A DNA stretch of 64,000 nt from Arctopsyche grandis (lineage: Eukaryota; Arthropoda; Insecta; Trichoptera; Hydropsychidae), in the NCBI RefSeq assembly GCF_051622035.1, contig NC_135355.1, positions 5,146,001 through 5,210,000 of the forward strand, written 5' to 3'. Under the pieces are notes generated by a model. That model did not search any database and was not told the DNA's origin. It saw only the letters and a list, made by a program, of their open reading frames with translations. Position 1 is the first letter of the stretch, and each line of letters opens with the position of its first letter. This document shows, in pieces, positions 1-16,739 of the stretch. The translations under genes were made by a program, and so were the position numbers.

Positions 1-150
1 TTGCACCATCGTAATGGCGGAGGATCCATTTACTTATATTGATGACCAAAATGAGCAATATGGCAAAGTATGAAAGCGATCGGATAAGAGGCAAATCTTT
101 TCCTGAATTGTAATCGTAAGTGAAACGTAAATATGTAATAAAAAAGGCAA
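1..150 (+). repeat. TE-X fragment, 3' part
   Basis: The first 150 bases match the end of an unclassified interspersed repeat that recurs at 4555-5172 (-), 8955-9990 (+), 10018-10650 (+) and 37425-37590 (-). The shared core includes GACCAAAATGAGCAATATGG followed by a run ending in GATCGGATAAGAG. The copy is cut by the window edge. Confidence 0.7.
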
Positions 151-214
151 CAGGTTCCTTCAACTGAGCACAATTTTGACAATTTCATAGCAAATTAGGC
201 GTAATATACATCGG

Positions 215-223
215 ATCGGATAC

Positions 224-307
<84 letters not shown>

Positions 308-316
308 GTATCCGAT
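215..316. repeat. Palindromic (AT)n microsatellite
   Basis: An (AT)n run is flanked by exact 16-base inverted arms at 215-230 and 301-316 (ATCGGATACTATATGT and its complement), so the whole block can fold into one long hairpin. Confidence 0.85.
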
Positions 317-601
317 GGTAAGCTTGGAAGGCTTTGACAACCCTTAATTATCATGTAAGTATGTATCGTACGAATTGGGAAAGCTTTCGTACATTTTCTA
401 TTATATTTTAAATGATGCGTTGTTTACTGTATCAATAATTCATTAGGTCATTTCGGCGCTTTCGTTTGAGTGGAGACTACGAGCGAATTAACAAATGTCG
501 TTTCGACTAGAAGAAGAAGATGTCTAGCAGAAGTAGGAAGGGTATTGGGTGAATATCAGAAGAGGAAAATTGTTGACAGCAACAGAAAGGTGGGGTGCAT
601 A

Positions 602-609
602 TATATAAA
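602..609 (+). promoter_or_regulatory. TATA box of cuticle gene 1
   Basis: TATATAAA followed by GGGG lies 79 bases upstream of the ATG at 688. Initiation about 30 bases downstream (near 632-640) would leave a 5' leader of roughly 50 bases, which is usual for small insect cuticle-protein genes. The start site is inferred. Confidence 0.65.
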
Positions 610-687
610 GGGGTGCGCTATTATAGTCTATACTGCAAACGTATCGAGACTTCCGCGAACACAACTACTCTCTACATCTAACCCAAA

Positions 688-5553
<4,866 letters not shown>

Positions 5554-5727
5554 TTCGTTTAATTACTTAACCAAGCACTTAAATTACACCATAAAATTCC
5601 AATCGTTGTATATCTCACATCCCCCCATACATACATATAATATATATTTTTTGCATTACTCGTATCGAGTAATTTTTTGTATAAAATAATGAAATCCATG
5701 CATATGTAAATTGTATATATTATTTCA

Positions 5728-5733
5728 AATAAA
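5728..5733 (+). terminator. Poly(A) signal of cuticle gene 1
   Basis: AATAAA lies 175 bases after the stop codon and is followed by a T-rich stretch. An alternative weaker site may exist near 5684. Confidence 0.6.
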
Positions 5734-5759
5734 TATATATTTTTTTTTTATTAAAAACT

Positions 5760-7160
5760 TTATTTAAATACCTTCTCATAACAAGATGGCATTAAGTAAT
5801 ATACGATGAAATATTCAAAAAAATATATTTTAATAAATATTTATAAAGTCTTTGATCATTGCGATTATATTATTATATAAGCTATTAATTTTTCTATAAA
5901 TTCGATAAGTCGAAAACATACTATAAATAATTTTATTTAGTCAAAGTAAATCGCATTATATATGTACATACATACATATGTAGAATAAAATTGCTATATA
6001 AGATGAAATTTTAATATTCGTATATTAAATTTAGTATTGAGAAATAACTATCTAAAAAAAATATATAAAGTTTATTTTCTATCGAATATAAACACAACTA
6101 AATAATAAATTTTCAAATAAAATCCGATTCTTGAACCAATCGATAATTATGTATATTCAATAATCGTCATCTGCAGACAAAACTGCAAAGCTTTTGGTTT
6201 AGTAGTTATTTGATATATCATGAAAAAATAGTTTCGATAACGTAAGAATTTCATTTTATTAATGAAATATAACGTGGTCAAATTTAATTTACGAAAAAGC
6301 ACGTTATAACGTGGATAAATAAATCCGATAACATTTTTAAGTTTAATAGGTTTTTACCTTAATAAATTTCACGCTGAAATTAAAGGAAATATTTCACAAA
6401 TTTTATTGAGTTCATTAAAAAAATCTCGCCTTTAAATTCAGGTTCGCAAGAGAAAAAAAAACACATTTTTATTTCAATAAAATTCTACAACACGTACTAA
6501 ATTATAGCGGTACTTTTGGAACAAAAAATACATTTTATTTAATAATTTCTACAAACATACATACAATATTTTTTCTAAGAAAATGGTTTATACTTGTAGG
6601 TATTATATTTAACAGTTTTTTAATCTTGACATTTCTGTTTTTGCGGTTCAAATCTCATCAATTTTGGACCCACTTACAACCGAGTATGACGATGAAAAAT
6701 TATTTAACCCTCACCCCTTCAAAAACCTTATTTAAAATCTTAAAATCACTGTTGGATGAACAATTTGCAGACCAAATCTAATAATCGGTGACCAGCCAAG
6801 TCAACACAAACCAAATTGAACACAACATGTACAATTGTACACAAATATATCTCATAACGTAAGCAAAGCCAAATAACCAGTTGCCAGTCTAAATATTATA
6901 CATCGTATTAAAACAACAGTGACTATTAACGTTTACGTGAATGTACGTGACCAACCGGGGTACGTGAACGATATGCAAAAAATATTAATAAAAACATTGT
7001 GATCGTTACTTTCATGTCCTGATAATTGGTTATTATTGTCCCTTTTCCTACATAGCCACAGTGTAGCTCACTGATAGAGTTAATGTATACCAGTAGAGGG
7101 GATTTTGAGTTTAGAGTTGAGCTTAGAATCTCCTGCTAGAGTTGCTGATTAATCCTCCTT
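5760..7160. other. Intergenic DNA, nothing recognised
   Basis: Very AT-rich sequence without a convincing exon, TATA/ATG/donor arrangement or match to the other repeats in this window. Confidence 0.5.
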
Positions 7161-7164
7161 CACC

Positions 7165-7765
7165 AAAGTGGGGTATACAAGTGCCCCAATTTTTCCTTTT
7201 TTCGTAATAACTATGTGGTTTTCAAAGCTATACACCCTATATTTCTTGTATTTCTATAATGAACTACAAGAAATTAATTTTAATACATTTTGTATGATTT
7301 ATAAAAGGGGTACATCGTAAAAAAATACATTTATACATTTCTACGTTTCAAAGTATGGTTTAAACGCCAATAGCGATAAGTCATGTTTTTGACTGTTCGC
7401 TTGCATATTCTTGTTGATCGATGAGTCAATACGAGAGAAAGAGACAGCTTTATTTTCGTAAGCTATTGTTTTCGTCGGTTTTGGCGCGTGGCTATTGAGT
7501 CATGCAGTCGCCTGTTGGCCTTACCTATGCTTGTGCGTTTGCATGTTGATGCTTATCGTTATTTTTTAATACAAAAATAATCAAAAACATTCTATCGGAA
7601 TAAAACTTTTTTTATTTTGATGTATAAAATGATTAATAAGGTATATATTGAACCCATTTGTATTAAGAAAAGCTGTATTTTGATTAAAAAATACTGGGGT
7701 CTTACTCGACCCCGGTTTGGGACACTCGTTCGATCTCGACGCTCCCTCCTTCAAAAGTTAAATGA
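7165..7765 (+). repeat. R7 interspersed repeat, copy 1
   Basis: About 600 bases are repeated in reverse orientation at 28790-29400. Shared landmarks include GGGGTATACAAGTGCCCC-like sequence at one end, GAGTCATGCAGTCGCCTGTT in the middle, and a GGGGTCTTACTCGACCCCGG palindrome near the other end. No coding capacity and no obvious terminal repeat. Confidence 0.7.
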
Positions 7766-7945
7766 TAGATGCTTAATTATTGTGACAGATCCAATAACTC
7801 GGCATCCCTTCAGTTTCATGCAAATTTTAATTTCTAGCACTTCGAAATTGTTGATTATTTCAATTATGATATTCTTTTCAATCGAGGTCAGATAACGGGA
7901 TCGAACCGATGACGTATTAACGCAACCACCGAGCCATGCTGGTGT
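7745..7945 (-). mobile_element. tRNA-derived SINE head
   Basis: Read on the minus strand it has a tRNA-like A box (TGGCTCGGTGGTTGCG) and B box (GGTTCGATCCC) in a body starting CCAGCATGG. Not a functional tRNA: no cloverleaf with a paired acceptor stem is seen. Confidence 0.55.
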
Positions 7946-8067
7946 CTAATACCAATATGTAATACAAAATGTAAAAAATTGTTTAAAAAAATGTACATTT
8001 CAATAAATAACATCCCTATAAAAATATTTAAAATTCTAATCAGTCACATTTTGACAAACTATTGCCA

Positions 8068-8290
8068 TCATACATATATGTATAATAGCGCTATTTGTGT
8101 TTACGATAAGGCTCAATTTTTGCTTTTGCGTTTGCTACCAATATTTCCACTAGGAAAATAGTCTCACGAGCATTTAGCGCCATCTATTGAAAATTAATTT
8201 AATTAATTAATTTTTCTATTGGTTTTTTATATTTTGATATGTAAGTAGGTAGGTAGTTTTAACTTATAATACACCCTGTAATTTTTATCG
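8068..8290 (+). repeat. Helitron-related repeat fragment
   Basis: Matches 13040-13280: TAATAGCGCTATT, TTTGCTACCAATATTTC, TAGCGCCATCTAT(T)GAAAATTAA and GTAGGTAGGTAGTTTT follow in the same order. The 3' hairpin that marks the second copy as a Helitron is missing here. Confidence 0.5.
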
Positions 8291-8954
8291 GGTCTATCCA
8301 GAGAAATGTTATTATATAGAAGTGGCTTTAGGTGTCATATTGTTGTCAAGTGACGATTGTCCACAGACAATCCTAAATAATTTTAGCATCAGTCGTATTT
8401 GATGCTTGGTGCTCGACGTATGTCCGATAAAGACTTCTCTGTTTGTTTATATTACTCGCAAGATGGGCAAGCATCGGTAAAAATTGCACAATGCATTCAA
8501 AAACACACAATAAACAACATGGGATACAAGTAAATTGATCCGATTGTATTCCGTGCTTTGTAAGGGCCCTTCTATTATTATTATATTTCTCTGGGTCTAT
8601 CACTTTATTACGGGTCTGTTACCGAGAGTTGGCGCGTTCTCATACTCACGCACATGCACGTGAAGGAGACAGAGCTTTTTTTTTTATTAGAACTATCACA
8701 ATCTGCGACACGACCTGCAGAATTTTCACAATCTCTCACGAACGCCTCTAACTTATTTTTTTGTTTAACTATATTTTGAACAGGTATGTAAATCTGAAAT
8801 ATTTTCTAGGTAATAGGAAAGAAAATAATTTCACACACAAATTATTATAATTGATAATAATTAAACAAACGTATGTTTGAAGAAATCTGTCCTGAATACG
8901 CGCACTTGTTACATCTTCGATGATCAAAAGCGACTGAAAGAATTGACGCAATAG

Positions 8955-9990
8955 TAAAATACATTTAATGATAAGCTTGTTGTAAAAAACTAAATGTATG
9001 TAAGCTTATTGTAAATCATATTAACAATTAGACACAACATAACTTCTTATTGAATACTTATCTCGCAGATAAAACTCCGTGAAGAGATATACTTTTAGCC
9101 GTGAAATGTCAGATCTGACATATTTGGCCATAAATCAATATATATCGTGTATAACATTACATGAAGCTAGACGCCAAATTTGAAATTAATATATACATAT
9201 GAGAGTTAAAACTATAAATATTTAAATATTAGAGATAACGAGAACCTATAGAGCAAATTTTATAAAATATAGAGTGAATTATAGGCGTTTAAACAATTAA
9301 AATCTGATATCGCCATATCAAGGCGAAAAGGTTGAAGATAGATTATGGTAGCTTGCCGTACCGTAATAGACGATAAAATTTGGACATTAAACGCCAAGAT
9401 GTTACACAAAGTCCAATGCACTCAAATAAATCAGGAACACTGTATGCTCAGCATAACGAGGAAGGACAGGAATCGGAACACGTGGGTGAGAAGTATGAAA
9501 AGGGTATTGGATATAGTGGATAGAGTGAACAGATTGAAATGGCACTGGGCCGGCTATGTGGCTAGAAGAATGGGCGAAAAGTGGACAAAAAAAGTGCTAG
9601 AATGGTACCCGAGAGAATGCAAAAGGGTAAAAGAAAGACCGCAGGGTCAGATGGGTAGACTAAATTAGGAAAATATGTAAGGTGAGATGAATGAGAGTTG
9701 CGCAAAGCGGAAGCGTATTGGAGGGGCCTTCATCCAGCAGTGGATGGTGAACGGCTGTATTCTCGGTGATGATGATAATGATATACAATGTATTTTACTT
9801 TTACATTGTTGAGTTCTTGTCGAGTCTGGATATTTGATACGCATTGTATACGATATTTTATTTCCAACGTAATGGCAGACGATACATTAACGTATATTGA
9901 TGACCAAAATGAGCAATATGGCAAAGTATGAAAACGATCGGATAAGAGATAAGAAATATAAAAAATGACCACTAACACGAAAACCATGTG
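8955..9990 (+). mobile_element. TE-X copy with RTE-like LINE inside
   Basis: 8955-9370 and 9790-9990 are colinear with the neighbouring copy at 10018-10650. The 420 bases between are a LINE fragment absent from that copy. Landmarks: GTGAAATGTCAGATCTGACA, CCATATCAAGGCGAAAAGG, GATATTTGATACGCATTG. Confidence 0.65.
9371..9790 (+). pseudogene. RTE-like LINE reverse transcriptase, C-terminal remnant
   Basis: The plus-strand frame reads WTLNAKMLHKVQ, then RNTWVR, LKWHWAGYVARR, WTKKVLEWYPRE and a broken remainder. These blocks are the well-known C-terminal tail of RTE-type LINE polyproteins. After a stop at 9666, other frames continue with the typical end (CAGCAGTGGATGG, ACGGCTG) and a GATGATGAT tail. 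The reverse-transcriptase core and endonuclease are absent. It is a dead 3' fragment inserted in a TE-X copy. Confidence 0.7.
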
Positions 9991-10017
9991 AACTTAATAA
10001 GAGGTAAGTAATAATAA

Positions 10018-10650
10018 ATCAGCTGATAACTAAAAATAATTGTATGTGATGTATGTAAGCTTATTGTAAAAAACTAAATGTATGTAAGCTTATTGTAAAT
10101 CATATTAACAATTAGATACAACATAACTTATTATTGAATACTTATCACGCAGATAAAACCCAGTGAAGAGATATACTTTTAGCCGTGAAATGTCAAATCT
10201 GACATATTTGGCCAAAAATCAATATATATCGTGTATTACATTACATGAAGCTACACGCCAAATTTGAAATTTATATATACATATGAGAGTTAAAACTATA
10301 AATATTTATATATTAGAGATAACGAGAACCAATAGAGCAAATTTCATAAAATATAGAGTGAATTATAGGCGTTTAAGCAATTAAAATCTGATATTGCCAT
10401 ATCAAGGTGAAAAGGTTGAAGATAGATTATGGTAGCTTGCAAGACGTCACCGTAACCAAAATTGTGGATATTTGATACGCATTGTATACGATATTTTATC
10501 TCCAACGTAATGTCAGACGATACATTACCACATATATTGATGACCAAAATGAGCAATATTGCAAAGTATGAAAACGATCGGATAAGAGATATGATATATA
10601 AAAAATGACCACTAACACGAAAACCATGTGAACTTAATAAGAGGTAAGTA
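10018..10650 (+). mobile_element. TE-X copy
   Basis: It begins with AATCAGCTGATAACTAAAA and runs to AATAAGAGGTAAGTAATAAT. It lies just downstream of another copy in the same orientation and shares most of its length with it. No coding capacity. Confidence 0.7.
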
Positions 10651-10734
10651 ATAATAAAAAGGGAAGGAAAAACATTTCTGTGTGACGTCATTTGTTTCAA
10701 ATAACACGCATGTTTACGGTCGCAATCAATCGGC

Positions 10735-10837
10735 GCGTCTCATTATCATATAAGAACAAAATTTAATTATTTTTAAATTATTAATTAATATTTTTCGAGC
10801 ACGGATAATCCGCACCCGGATAGTCGAGAGTGCACTG
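10735..10837 (-). mobile_element. pogo/Tigger-like element end
   Basis: On the minus strand the terminus starts TA-CAGTGCACTCTCGACTATC and continues CGGGTGCGGATTATCCGTGC. This matches the left end of the element at 35246 and the general pogo/Tigger terminal pattern with a TA target. Only this end is recognised. Confidence 0.55.
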
Positions 10838-10849
10838 TATATCCATTAA

Positions 10850-12290
10850 AATATCCACTAGTAAACATGCGTAAGATTCTCCACGGCTAATACAATAGGT
10901 AGTATTTACCGATTTCCTTGATTGTCTTATAATAACAGACGAAATAAACTGGCAGTGTTTGCACGCCAGCCGGTAATTGACTGTGAATTTGAAAATCTTT
11001 CTTCGGTAACATTTACTCTGGCACGCGCTAAAAATGAGCTATACCCGGATCTTCCACATCTTTGCATACATATATACATATATAATTTTCTTGAGTAAAA
11101 ACACTCGAACTATAAAGCAAATATATTTGTCACTCTAGGTCACAATCGTCCGCGTAATATGCCTACGATTTTATTTTTTTACGACTCGAACACACTCGAC
11201 GAGCCGTTTCCGCATCGGCGACTTAATCAACGGTCCGAATGCACAAAAGTGTTAACTTTAATTATCATCATTATCACGTCCGTAATCATCCTCGACTTTT
11301 GATTATAAATGTCAAATCGAATCCGATCCCGGTACGCCCAAATAATTGCCGGCTACTTCTCATATTTATAATACATGAACACATACGAGACGCCGATAAA
11401 CAAATACGCCGTGTGTTTAATTAATTATTATTAAATTACTTTAACCGTTTGCTGATTTGAATATTCGTCGAAGCCGCTTGCCAGAGACGTCTCGAATGTG
11501 TTTCCAACTTCGCTAGCAAATTCTTTGGCAAATCTCGAACCGATTTGATCGCGATGACAAATTTTTACAACTGCCTTTGCCTAGGAACGAACGTTTTGGC
11601 CGAAATTTATGTTCGTTTCGGGTCATTGGTATTTCCAAAACCAGTACGAGTCAATCCGACCGCAGACCATTAAAGGCACTTTATTGATAAGACTTTGGTC
11701 GCACCTGTTCGATTCCAAAATTAATAAAGAGAAAATACGCCCGAGTATCAAAATACGCATATTAAAAGTATGACACGAGTTGAACTTCCTAAGAAAAAAT
11801 CGCCATAATATTACGTTACATGAAATGATTTATAATTTTGTATTATACCATCGTTTGGACGTCTTTTTTTCGGTTCGTTTTAGTCATAAGTTTGCTGCTG
11901 TTAAATTCGAGTCACTTGATTTACGATAAGTAGAAAAGTGTCGTTGAATTATAAGCCCTACCAAACGTTAAAATTTATTTTGAATGCAAACGAGTTTATA
12001 TGCAGTAACTTTATTACAAAAATGAATCACGCTCATTCTTAAATTTTAATTTATAATTAGTTCTTATATTGAAAGTTGTCGTTTTCTCATCTCCCATATG
12101 GAGGGAGGGCTTTAGCCCCCCCCCTAAATTTAAAAAATAGTAAATTTTCAGACAAAACAAAAACATACAATCAAATTTACAAATTTTAATTTTAATTCAA
12201 TACCTGGGTTGAATTTTTTTTCAAAAGTAGACAGCTAAAAAAGTATAAAAACGTATGCTTGCTTTTGATAATTCGCAATATGATTAGCAT
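10850..12290. other. Unique non-coding DNA
   Basis: Less AT-rich than its surroundings between 10900 and 11700, with no repeat match. No open frame resembles a known protein, and I cannot tell a conserved regulatory block from neutral DNA. 12100-12125 carries a small GGGCTTTAGCCCCCC palindrome. Confidence 0.4.
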
Positions 12291-12295
12291 ATGAT

Positions 12296-12905
12296 TAGCC
12301 AGCAGTTTGGCTTAATGGTAACGTATATTTTTAGCATAATGCGATCACTGGTTCGATCCGCCAAAACTGCTGGTAAGATTTGGGGGTTTTGTGACTCCAA
12401 ATCGATCGTTTCTCTATCAGAGTTTGACAATTTTATCTGATCATTGTTGAAATGGTTCCTCAAATTGGCAAATAAATCCTTTCCTGTTGTCACAAAAAAT
12501 GTTACGTATTATTGTGTATAATTTGGTAAAATTATGCACAAAATCTAAATCTATAGATTTCCCAATAACCATCTGTATTTATTCTGTATATAAATTGTAA
12601 TAATTGTGCACTAAATCTAAAATCCATATGTCTCAATGGATTAATTCGGTACTTAATTAATTGTTAAAATTAATTCAATGGTCCTGGCGGCCGTATATAT
12701 GCACTTATGTAAAATAAAAATGTCTGGCCGTATATTTCATGTATGGTTTCGAATTATGTAATAATTTTGTATTAAAAAATATATATAATTTCTTGATGTG
12801 TATAGTATACTCATCACATTGGAGCGATCTGTAATGACGAGTGTACAGTGATTGGTCTGTAATGACGAGTGTAGATTGATTGATTGAATAAAAAAATAAA
12901 AATAA
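12296..12905 (+). mobile_element. tRNA-derived SINE
   Basis: The body starts GCCAGCAGTTTGGCTTAATGG (A box region), with B box GGTTCGATCC. It is followed by the conserved SINE core TGTGACTCCAAATCGATCG, TCAGAGTTTGACAATTTTAT and GGTTCCTCAAATTGGCAAA. It ends in an AAATA-rich tail after GATCTGTAATGACGAGTGTA. Confidence 0.75.
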
Positions 12906-13043
12906 AAAATAAAATAAACCTTTTATTTAAAACTGTATTAAAGCGCCGCAGGAGTAAAGTTTTTCAAAAAATTATAATTTGGTCCAAAAAAGTCGTAAAA
13001 AAGTCGTGAATTGAAGTTCAATACAATATTATAATCGTATGTA

Positions 13044-13333
13044 TCATTTATATAATAGCGCTATTCTGTTTGTGTGTGTCTGCGATAACGCTAGCCGTAG
13101 TATAATAGTCGTTTCTATTCAACAGCAAAATGTACGAATCAAGAAATATATACTGTTTGCTACCAATATTTCGTCTATAAAATAGCGCTATCTATGGAAA
13201 ATTAATTAATTCATTTTTCAATTGGTGTTGTATATTGTTCATATGTAGGTAGGTAGTTTTTACTTATAATACACCATGAAATTAAAAAAAAAACCAAAAC
13301 CAACCGTTGAAATTTCAACGGACACAACACCAG
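13044..13333 (+). mobile_element. Short non-autonomous Helitron, decayed
   Basis: Starts A|TC and ends with the 18-base hairpin CCGTTGAAATTTCAACGG at 13304-13321, then ACACAACA and CCAG|T. The same hairpin and spacer at 52768 is followed by an intact CTAG|T, the canonical Helitron 3' end. The 5' boundary is inferred. Confidence 0.5.
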
Positions 13334-13349
13334 TTCTTATATAATATTG

Positions 13350-13658
13350 CGGTCTCCGTGACGAGCCAGAATGTTAAATTACAGAAAACGCAAATAAACG
13401 TACATACTCACTTAATTTGCGCGAGCAGGATACAACAGAAACAAGAGGAACAGGCTTTTCCTCCCGTATTAATGTGCGCGCGCAGAATACGGGAGGAAAA
13501 GCCTGTTCCTCTTGTTCCTGTTGTACCCTGCTCGCGCAAATTAAGTGAGTATGTACCGTTTACCATGCACCCTTTTTTTTGATCTTTCGACTTAAGATCT
13601 TTGCCTTCCGATATTTGTGTTTTCTGTAATTTAACATTCTGGCTCGTCACGTGGACCC
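13350..13658. mobile_element. Foldback (long-TIR) element, copy 1, with 9-bp TSD
   Basis: A near-complete palindrome. The left arm begins CGGTCTCCGTGACGAG and the right arm ends CTCGTCACGTGGACCC. The arms meet at GGAGGAAAAGCCTG-type inner stems around a GC-rich loop (GTGCGCGCGCAG). It is flanked by perfect ATAATATTG at 13341-13349 and 13659-13667. A 9-bp duplication with long TIRs suggests a Mutator-like MITE. Confidence 0.8.
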
Positions 13659-13669
13659 ATAATATTGAC

Positions 13670-15965
13670 ATACACCGGATAATAAAAGAAATACTGGAAC
13701 TCGGGATCGAAGGGCTCCCATACAAAAACTTCCGAGCAATGCCGGGCAAATGAGTTAGTCCGTTACTTAATTTGGTACCGCATCAGAACTGAAGAACATT
13801 CGATAGATAATCAATTTTGATAGAACATACATACAATGTATGTATGTAGATAATACTGTAAAGCCCTCTGAAAGTTATTTTTTTTCAACTTTCATCCGCC
13901 CGAGTAGCGCTGGGTGAAGCCCGCAAATCCCCTACAACGCCGACTAGTAATATAATGTAAATCAAATTCCGATAATAAATCGTAACCTTTCAACGATTCG
14001 GTTCATAATAATTAACAAAATCGTAAATTAAACTAAATTGGCAATATACATGTATAATTTTTTTTTTCATCTTATCTTCCTCATACGTCAGACAATAGCT
14101 AGTATTTTATTGTATATTAATTAAAAAGCATATAATTCTTTAGATACCTTGAATCTTATAATTATATAGACGCTCCATAAACGCAACAAAAATTACAGCG
14201 TGTAAATTATAAACAAGGTCATTTTTATAATTATTTATCAATAAGATAATTATTTTTTATATGATAATATGCAACGATACGCTATTTTTTGTATCACGAA
14301 AAAATCAAACTTCCCTATTCTGTGTTGAAAAATATTTTTGTTATTAAAATAGGCTAAATTTTCACAAAATCAGTTTTATCTTATCAGAAATAATGACGCG
14401 GAACCACATTTTTTTTTACACAAGTATATCCAATATTTCAACAATAGCACGACCTTTTAGCTTAATGGGTGCAGTGATTTTACAAGATGTGTTAACGCTA
14501 AGAAACACGGAATAAAAATCTCCCATTTGGTATTCATCCATTTTTTCAACATTTTATGTTACAAATTATCATACAAATCATGAGCACAATCGAATTATCG
14601 TGTTCGATTATACGCGAATCATCAGAAGATGTTATGATGGAGATCGAACAAAATAGGAAATATCACAGTCAATGTCACTCCATTGAAATTTTATGTCACT
14701 TATTTCGAATTAAAATATTCCGCGCCAAAATAAGTAGTTTTTAAACATTTATAGATTATTATTATATTGTTTATTCGACTATTACTCGAGGTATGCGTCA
14801 CTGGGATGATTTAAGCATAAATTTAAATGCACAACAAGAACCGTATACAAAAATATTAACCATTCACTCCTTATTAATGTATTCTAATCGTGTTGGACAA
14901 AAATGATTATCACTGGCAATCTCTACCATTCTATGACTTCATTGAATATTATTAAACATAACCCTAAACGTTGAAGTAAGCAATACTATTTAATTAAATA
15001 GAAAATTTTATTACCTATTATGTTTTGATATACTTTCATAAATCAATATTTAAACATTTCAATTTTTTTCTTATCACGAGTTACAAAAATATCACATAAG
15101 CAACTTTTCCTATAAGCATTTATGTTCTATCTTCTATACGAACACTTCATTATATATAAATAACCACCAATAGAGTGTATGAAAGAAAAAATCTATTATA
15201 TTGTATGTATATTGGAATAGATAACAATCTACACCAAAAACAATCAGTATACATAAGATTTTATATGTAAACGATTCAATTCCAATAGCATTTAAAAAAG
15301 ATCTATTTTCACATAAAAATATTAGATTTAAAATTTACTTATAAACATACTTAAGATGTCTGCAGTCGCAGAGTTTGATTCTTCTTTTCCGTCATATATT
15401 CATAATAAATTATATGCATTGCCTAGACGTTTTACAAAATAATAAATAATAAATTAAGGAGGCTGTATCGTATTATTAGCCAAGGCAAAAATAAAAATAT
15501 GAATATAATACGTCACATTGAAGAAATGTGTACATATACATATATAGAATACCAAATTCAAAAGGATATGTATGTACATATGTATATGAACACAGATCAC
15601 CTAATGAGAACATTTAAAGAGTTTTTAGTTAAAAATAATACATGTATAAAATGTATTATTAGCATTTAAAAGAATTTTGAAAAGGTTTTTTTTTATTATT
15701 TAAAAAATAAATAAAAACAGAAGAAAATTAACGAATAATGGTAGATATGAGATATATTTGTACATAACGTATTACTAAGAATATAAATTTAAAGAAAGAG
15801 AGGCGAAAACAAAAAGGATCAATATGAATGGGAATAAGAAAAGTGAGATATATGTATGTATATAAAAAGGAATTACAGGAATAGTAGGTAGAACAGGGAT
15901 TACTGTGAAATAATGAAGAATTAAAGAGGGATTTGATTGAATAGGAATAGGATCTTACTTAATAA
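13670..15965. other. Intergenic DNA, nothing recognised
   Basis: AT-rich sequence with short poly-T and acat/tatgta microsatellite patches. No exon, RNA gene or shared repeat was recognised. Confidence 0.4.
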
Positions 15966-15969
15966 ATAA

Positions 15970-16735
15970 CGAATATCAATTATTTAATGCAAAAAAAATC
16001 AAAAATTTTCCTCCTAAATTGTAGAGGATCATTGTGAATAAATCTGGAATTGCAGAAAGGATTCCAAACAGTACTAGCGAATTCCAGATGACTTCTTACA
16101 AATGAATTTAAAAGCAAGGCAACAGTACTATGGGATTTAAAGGGCTTGAATAGTCTAAAAATGAAACTCAAATTTCTACCTACATATGCCTTGCTTATTA
16201 TTAAATCAATATGAAAACGGAAAGATAATTTATTATCGAGTTGAATGCCAAGCTTTCTCATACCATCAACCCTGAGAATTGACTTGAAAATTAAACAATA
16301 TAAAGGATATACAAAAGTCTAGAGAATTTAATGTGGAAACACTTGGTAGCATTGAGAAGCAGCTGGTTATTAAGACAATAGTCAGTGAAAGAGTTCAAGT
16401 ATTTTTGTAAGCTTGGACAATCTTCAATGTAAGAGATTTTTTTAATTCTATGTCAAACAGCAGAAAAGACGAGTCAAAGAAGCAGAACCTGATGTCATCA
16501 ATGTAAACACGAAACAGTAAGTAGGACCTAAATGAGAACATTGAGGTACTCCCAAGGATATTTTTTTTATAAGTCGAGATATCTCCTTGAATAGTTACGA
16601 CGTGAAATTAATTGTAAATATGAGAAGACATCCAATCAAAAAGCTCGCCATGAATTCCAAAATGTTTTAGTTTTTGGAATAAAACGCTGTGAGATTTTAT
16701 CGAAATACTTTTCAAAAGTTAGCATATATGAGTCT
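15970..16735 (-). pseudogene. LINE-C reverse-transcriptase remnant
   Basis: On the minus strand, broken frames give the RT core (HFGIHGELFDWM, then LGVPQCSHLGPTY where a Gly is normally found after GVPQ) and IDDI. Further 3' comes the thumb/C-terminal part (LGIQLDNKLSF, SFVRSHLEFASTVWNPF). Several stops and frameshifts separate these blocks. The pattern fits the Jockey/CR1 superfamily. The catalytic FADD box is not found intact. Confidence 0.7.
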
Positions 16736-16739
16736 GACA

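Noticed and set aside
9345-9668. 107-codon frame as an independent gene
   Set aside because: Its sequence is the C-terminal tail of an RTE-type LINE, interrupted and inserted in a repeat.
12296-12370. Possible tRNA gene (similar at 26361, 36778 and others)
   Set aside because: A and B boxes are present, but the bodies cannot form a proper cloverleaf and continue into a shared SINE core and tail.
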